Positions 16,380-19,840 of a stretch of 19,840 bases of DNA are shown one piece after another (the first letter of the stretch is position 1; each line of letters opens with the position of its first letter). A model generated the notes under the pieces. The model saw nothing but the letters and a program-made list of their open reading frames with translations. It was not told where the DNA came from and ran no database searches. Source of the DNA: Acanthaster planci (Eukaryota > Echinodermata > Asteroidea > Valvatida > Acanthasteridae); assembly GCF_001949145.1 (NCBI RefSeq), contig NW_019091550.1, positions 286,445-306,284 of the forward strand. The letters are read 5' to 3'. Both the position numbers and the translations under genes were made by a program.

Positions 16380-17290
16380 TCTTTGTATTGCTTCTTAAAT
16401 GGTCAGAAGGGGAACCTTTGCCAAGGCTAAGCAGAATTTGCAGAAAAGAACTCAGGAGCTTTGGTTGCCTATCGTGACTGCTAATAAAGAAGGGAAAGAC
16501 TACAAAGCTACGTGTATTTCCAAATAATTTCCAAGTGCCAGTGGCCACAGTACTGAACATTGTCAAGTACAGTGCTTCCTTGAAAGGCTGAGCATTCGTC
16601 CTGAAGAACACAGCCCCCATGGTCAAGCATGGCAGTGGAAATACAATGCTTTGGGGATTTTTTCCAGCCAATAGGTGGGGCAGCCTCGTCAAAGCTGTTT
16701 GTATCTTGGAAAGGAGCAGTACATCAAGATCCTGGAGGAAAACATCACAGTCTACAGAAAAACTTGGTCTTTGGCAGCACTGGTCATTCTAATAACACAA
16801 AGATCCAAAACACACTGCCAAGTTGTCAAGAAATGGTTTCTAGATAACAATGTAAATGTTTTGGAGTGGCCAAGCCAAGTTCAGACCTGAACCCAATTGA
16901 GAATCTGGGGAAGGTGCTCAAAACCCAAGTGATGGCAAGGAACCTTCCAACCTCATAAATCTTGCGAAGTGTGCAAAAGAGGATTGGGCAAAAACTGCAG
17001 AAACCTTGCTTGCAAGTACAAGAACCATTTGGAGGCTGTGATTACAAACAAAGGCTTTGCTATTGACTCTTAAGTTAGGGTATGAATCATTCTGGACAGT
17101 GGACACTTTTTTGTAAATTTGTCTTAACACAAAAAATGCTGATTATCTTGAAATATATTTCTTGCCCGTACATCTTATAGCCTTTGTCACCTTTTTTCAT
17201 TTAATCCAGAATAAACTCATTCCTCAAAATGAAATTGAGAAATGTTTCCTGAATTTGGCATGGGTATGAATATTTATGAACATAACTGTA
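16380..17290 (+). pseudogene. Decayed Tc1/mariner-like transposase and right inverted repeat
   Basis: Translated in three shifting frames, the plus strand gives recognisable Tc1-family blocks. There is a diverged N-terminal region (GEPLPRLSRICRKELRSFG, about 16400-16460), then VKHGSGNTMLWGFF (about 16621-16665; family VKHGGGS.M.WG.F). KEQYIKILEENI follows near 16705, then a damaged equivalent of D.DPKHTAK, then VVKKWFLDNNVNVLEWPSQ (about 16828-16880) and DLNPIENLGKVLKTQV. Several stops and frameshifts are present, and the segment with the first catalytic aspartate appears deleted, so it cannot be active. The right end GGGTATGAATATTTATGAAC followed by ATAACTGTA (17262-17290) is a typical Tc1-like inverted repeat. 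I found no matching left end, so the copy is probably 5'-truncated. It sits inside an intron of the coiled-coil gene, in the same direction. Confidence 0.85.
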
Positions 17291-17358
17291 TTAACTCAGT
17301 TGAAGAATTGAAATCAATGACTTAGTCTACTTTTGTGCACTCTTGTGTGTGTCTACAG

Positions 17359-17576
17359 GAAACTCTGGTAAACTGCATGTCTTCGCCCAAAATTTCATCT
17401 GAAATTGCCCCTCCAGTTCTTCAAAATTGTAGTAGCACTTTGAAGGAAAATGATGAACAGCATCCACCTGACATTTCTGAGGGCTCTTACATTGGCATTG
17501 AAGACTGTGGAAATGTAGAAGAGGAAGGCAGCTTTTCCAACAATGCATCATCATCAACTTTACTGTATAGCACAAG
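17359..17576 (+). CDS. Unrecognised coiled-coil protein gene, exon B
   Basis: The acceptor GTGTGTCTACAG is followed by GAA ACT CTG in phase 0, matching exon A. The exon is 218 bp and ends CACAAG|GTACAG after two bases of a codon. It encodes about 72 residues rich in S, E, N and P (ETLVNCMSSPKISSEIAPPV at the start, NNASSSTLLYST at the end). The composition points to a disordered acidic linker rather than a folded domain. The donor is supported because the next exon supplies exactly the one missing base (AG|A, arginine). Confidence 0.72.
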
Positions 17577-18352
17577 GTACAGCACAATTTCAAACAATTC
17601 CACTGATAAGACTGATATGATTTTGCAGTTTATTTTGAAAGAGGTTGTACTGTACATTGTAAATTAATCCAAAGTACATACAGTGCTTCCCCACAGACTC
17701 TGCTGCACAGCTGCTGGATTGAGCTGCGCCACATTTTAATAACACTAAATTTCTTTTGGCTTTTACGACGGTTGTTCCTTTCCAACATACATGTCACAAT
17801 GGTCATCAAACAGTTGTTGAATCTCTCCCCCCCACCCAACATTTTGAAAAAGTTTTCGTCCTTTCTTCGTCGGAACCGGACTAAAAATCTCTCAGTTTTC
17901 TCATGGCCAAACAAGTTTCTTATTCTACGTTAAAGTTGTTGCGCACTTATGCAGTGCGTACATTTTGTGAAATTGGTCTTAATTTGCAACTTGCAAGTAG
18001 AATTATGCCATTGCATATATTTTTTTGAAATTGGCTGCAGAAACTTAAAGTCAGCCACATACTGCTCATGTATGGTACATGTAAGTTGGCAGGCATTGTT
18101 GATAATGATCAAAACTAACCAAAATATTGAAATAAGAGCATGTTAGGTGCATGTATGCAATTGTTCAGCGGATCGATGTTGGTTATCCATTGTGCTGTAC
18201 ATTAAGAATTGTGAACCTCCATATTGGCTGACTTGAAATACTTTAATTAGCCAGTTTTAAATGCGGCAATGCAATAGGTGGGCACCACATGAATTGGCCT
18301 ATAGGTACATGTGTATGCATCTTATTCTATTTCAATTCTGTTTTCTCTCCAG
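17577..18352 (+). other. Intron B-C of the coiled-coil gene
   Basis: 776 bp between GTACAG and TCTCTCCAG. The minus-strand frame at 17630-17914 is basic and has no known motif. A C-rich run lies at about 17825-17838. Confidence 0.6.
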
Positions 18353-18458
18353 AGACATTAAGTTAGACGATATCCAAGCGACGTTAGCCTTGGTTAAGAC
18401 TGGCATACTGGAAATATTAATCCATGAATGCGAACAACAGTGGGATAAACTGCCAAAG
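18353..18458 (+). CDS. Unrecognised coiled-coil protein gene, exon C
   Basis: The acceptor TTCTGTTTTCTCTCCAG has an excellent pyrimidine tract, and the donor CCAAAG|GTATGT is consensus. The first base completes the codon from exon B; then 35 codons follow, DIKLDDIQATLALVKTGILE and ILIHECEQQWDKLPK. The pattern of leucines and isoleucines is amphipathic helical. The exon ends in phase 0 and joins exon D as LPK|ERANE. Coding potential is strong: hydrophobic spacing, no low complexity and good borders. Confidence 0.82.
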
Positions 18459-19018
18459 GTATGTGCTGCAGAGATCTAGAGAATGTACATATAGTTGGTG
18501 GTTGTATGGCTGATTTTGAAGGATGCATTGTGTCAAGCTCTTGGGTAAGGCTGTGTGTGGTTTATGCTCAGTCATTCATAAATTTTAGCCAAGGTTGTAC
18601 TTGAAATAATTTTAACTGCTCCAAGATATTATTTTCACTGCTTGAACATATTAATAGTAAATTGCCAGAGGATTTTGAAAGATTGAGGCAGTGGTCACCA
18701 CGCACCCCTCAAATGCACACATTTGTGAAGTGAGGCTGCATCCCGTATTTACCTATATGCAGTTGGCAGGATTATTATGGACTGAGGATGCATTCTAACA
18801 AAATGGGCCTGAGTTTAGGTTTAATGAATGATTGTGTACAGCCTGTACATAAATGTACTGGTACCTGCTGACCAGCTGCTAGAACTGCAATACCGTAAGG
18901 TATTTGCATGTACATGTAATTCAAAATGTCTTGTTACTATGACACGACTCTTTAATTGTTGGTTGATTTGAACATGCCAAGACTGTTTTAGGCTAGTGTT
19001 TGTGCAAAATATTAACAG
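18459..19018 (+). other. Intron C-D of the coiled-coil gene
   Basis: 560 bp between GTATGT and ATTAACAG. It contains GCATGTACATGTAATT near 18907 and no other recognised feature. Confidence 0.7.
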
Positions 19019-19228
19019 GAAAGAGCAAACGAACGTCGACTTAAATTAGAAGAGCTGTGTCGGCATCTTCATGATCAAGCAAGCAAGAGCTCTTCAATGC
19101 TCGCTGAACAACTAGATGAGAAGACACGTATGTCGTTGCAAAGTGTGCAATGTACTTTGCGCGACAAAGAAGAAATGAGGCTGCAGCGTGTTCAACACCA
19201 GCAAGATCGTTACAAGTTGCATGTCAAG
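19019..19228 (+). CDS. Unrecognised coiled-coil protein gene, exon D
   Basis: 210 bp, 70 codons, phase 0 at both ends: acceptor ATATTAACAG|GAAAGA, donor GTCAAG|GTACAG. The peptide begins ERANERRLKLEELCRHLHDQ and ends QQDRYKLHVK. It has no glycine or proline and is rich in E, K, R, Q and L with heptad-like spacing, so it is almost certainly a continuous coiled coil. The total read so far is 206 residues from the ATG at 12964. No stop codon in frame precedes the donor and no further exon is evident before the window ends, so the gene continues to the right. Such architecture occurs in many centrosomal, ciliary, meiotic and trafficking proteins; the sequence does not choose among them. Confidence 0.83.
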
Positions 19229-19840
19229 GTACAGTACATGTAAATCTTACATGAATCCTAATCCCCAAGGGTGTATGTAAAATCATATTGAAATTTTAGG
19301 AATGGGGACTGTTAGGAACAGTACCTGCAGTCTACAGTTCAGGTCAGTTTTTAGCCGGCACACTAACACGATCAGTGAACCTGACACGCTGTGTAGTACA
19401 CGCTTTGCGGTTATTACCGTGCATTGCTGGTCCAATGCAAGATAAGCTGACCCTGGACCTCATTACCTCGGCAAGGCTTGTGACCGCAGACCGCAAAGGG
19501 GACCGACAACGTGTAGTGAACCACTGCACATACAGAGCCTTCGCTCCAGCTTCGTGTACAGTGTACACATACACGCACATGTACAGTACATGTACACTGT
19601 ATGGCATGCAGTGCACTGAATAAAAGAAATCACGTACATGTGCATACATGTACATGTAGTGCCTGGCTGGCAAGATGACCGTCTTGAAGCATGCTTGAAG
19701 TATCGAAATATGTATCACTGTCACAGCCGTTTTCTTTTGTTTTGGATCGCCAAAGTTGTTCAGTCGGATTACATCTGGAAAATGTCAAATTTCAGTGAAA
19801 CTAGCCAGTAGTCCACCACGTGTGTTTAGCTACTACAAAA
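19229..19840 (+). other. Start of the intron after exon D; GC-richer patch and ACATGT motifs
   Basis: After the donor, 19350-19560 is GC-richer and open on both strands, but neither translation is recognised and no acceptor fits the phase. From 19553 to 19660 there is a dense group of GTGTACAGTGTACA, CACATGTACAGTACATG and TACATGTACATG motifs. Confidence 0.4.

Larger units (their letters stand above)
13048..17358 (+). other. Intron A-B of the coiled-coil gene (4.3 kb)
   Basis: Bounded by GTAAGT and TCTACAG. It contains the hairpin at 13489-13523, a GGTCTC repeat, the SINE and the Tc1-like remnant. The open frame at 15669-16085 (+) has no motif that I trust and no matching splice borders, so I treat it as noncoding. 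The rest of the intron (13050-13480, 14650-16380) is AT-rich with scattered TACATGTA. Confidence 0.55.

Noticed and set aside
16318-16692. 124-codon minus-strand ORF
   Set aside because: It is antisense to the decayed Tc1-like transposase, whose family motifs are on the plus strand.
19344-19724. 126-codon minus-strand ORF
   Set aside because: Half of it is ACATGT repeat translation (MYMY, VYVY) and the rest is unrecognised; an overlapping plus-strand frame is equally open.

Overview
This window looks like nuclear DNA from an animal, probably a marine invertebrate (echinoderm- or lancelet-like; the lineage is an inference of low certainty). Coding sequence is sparse and split by introns with GT/AG borders. 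The rest is AT-rich and filled with short non-autonomous DNA elements, foldback sequences, a decayed Tc1-like transposon, a tRNA-derived SINE and a degenerate reverse transcriptase tail. The self-complementary motif TACATGTA / ACATGTACATGT is scattered throughout. There is no operon structure, no ribosome binding site pattern and no long open frame.

Left side (1-1300): a degenerate CCAAC-type minisatellite lies at the left edge. Next to it are two exons of a minus-strand gene for an AidB/ACDH-11-type acyl-CoA dehydrogenase. Exon 1 (1263-934) carries a mitochondrial-presequence-like N-terminus and exon 2 is 512-280. The two join in phase, and the rest of the gene lies off the left edge.

Middle (1300-12900): no gene is established here. 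The stretch holds a retrotransposon RT remnant (about 1873-2140), a 33-bp tandem duplication, a cluster of GCATT/AATGC palindromes, a 250-bp inverted-repeat element, and several perfect palindromes. It also holds two inverted relatives of one MITE-like family (4404-5067 and 9913-10270), a 450-bp foldback, a tandem array of about 186 bp closed by an inverted end, and a 508-bp segment bounded by inverted repeats. Promoter-like sites, including TCTCGCGAGA with a YY1-like site nearby, and isolated splice signals at 7200-8030 suggest a transcription start region.

Right side (12900-19230): four plus-strand exons (12922-13047, 17359-17576, 18353-18458, 19019-19228) join in consistent phase. They encode at least 206 residues of a protein I do not recognise: a short aromatic and glycine-rich start, a serine-rich acidic linker, then a long helical coiled coil that continues beyond the window. 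Its first intron contains the SINE and the Tc1-like remnant.

The two genes show no sign of acting in one pathway. The most distinctive content is the density and nesting of inverted-repeat elements. I did not find convincing evidence of a new biological system, and I say so rather than force one.
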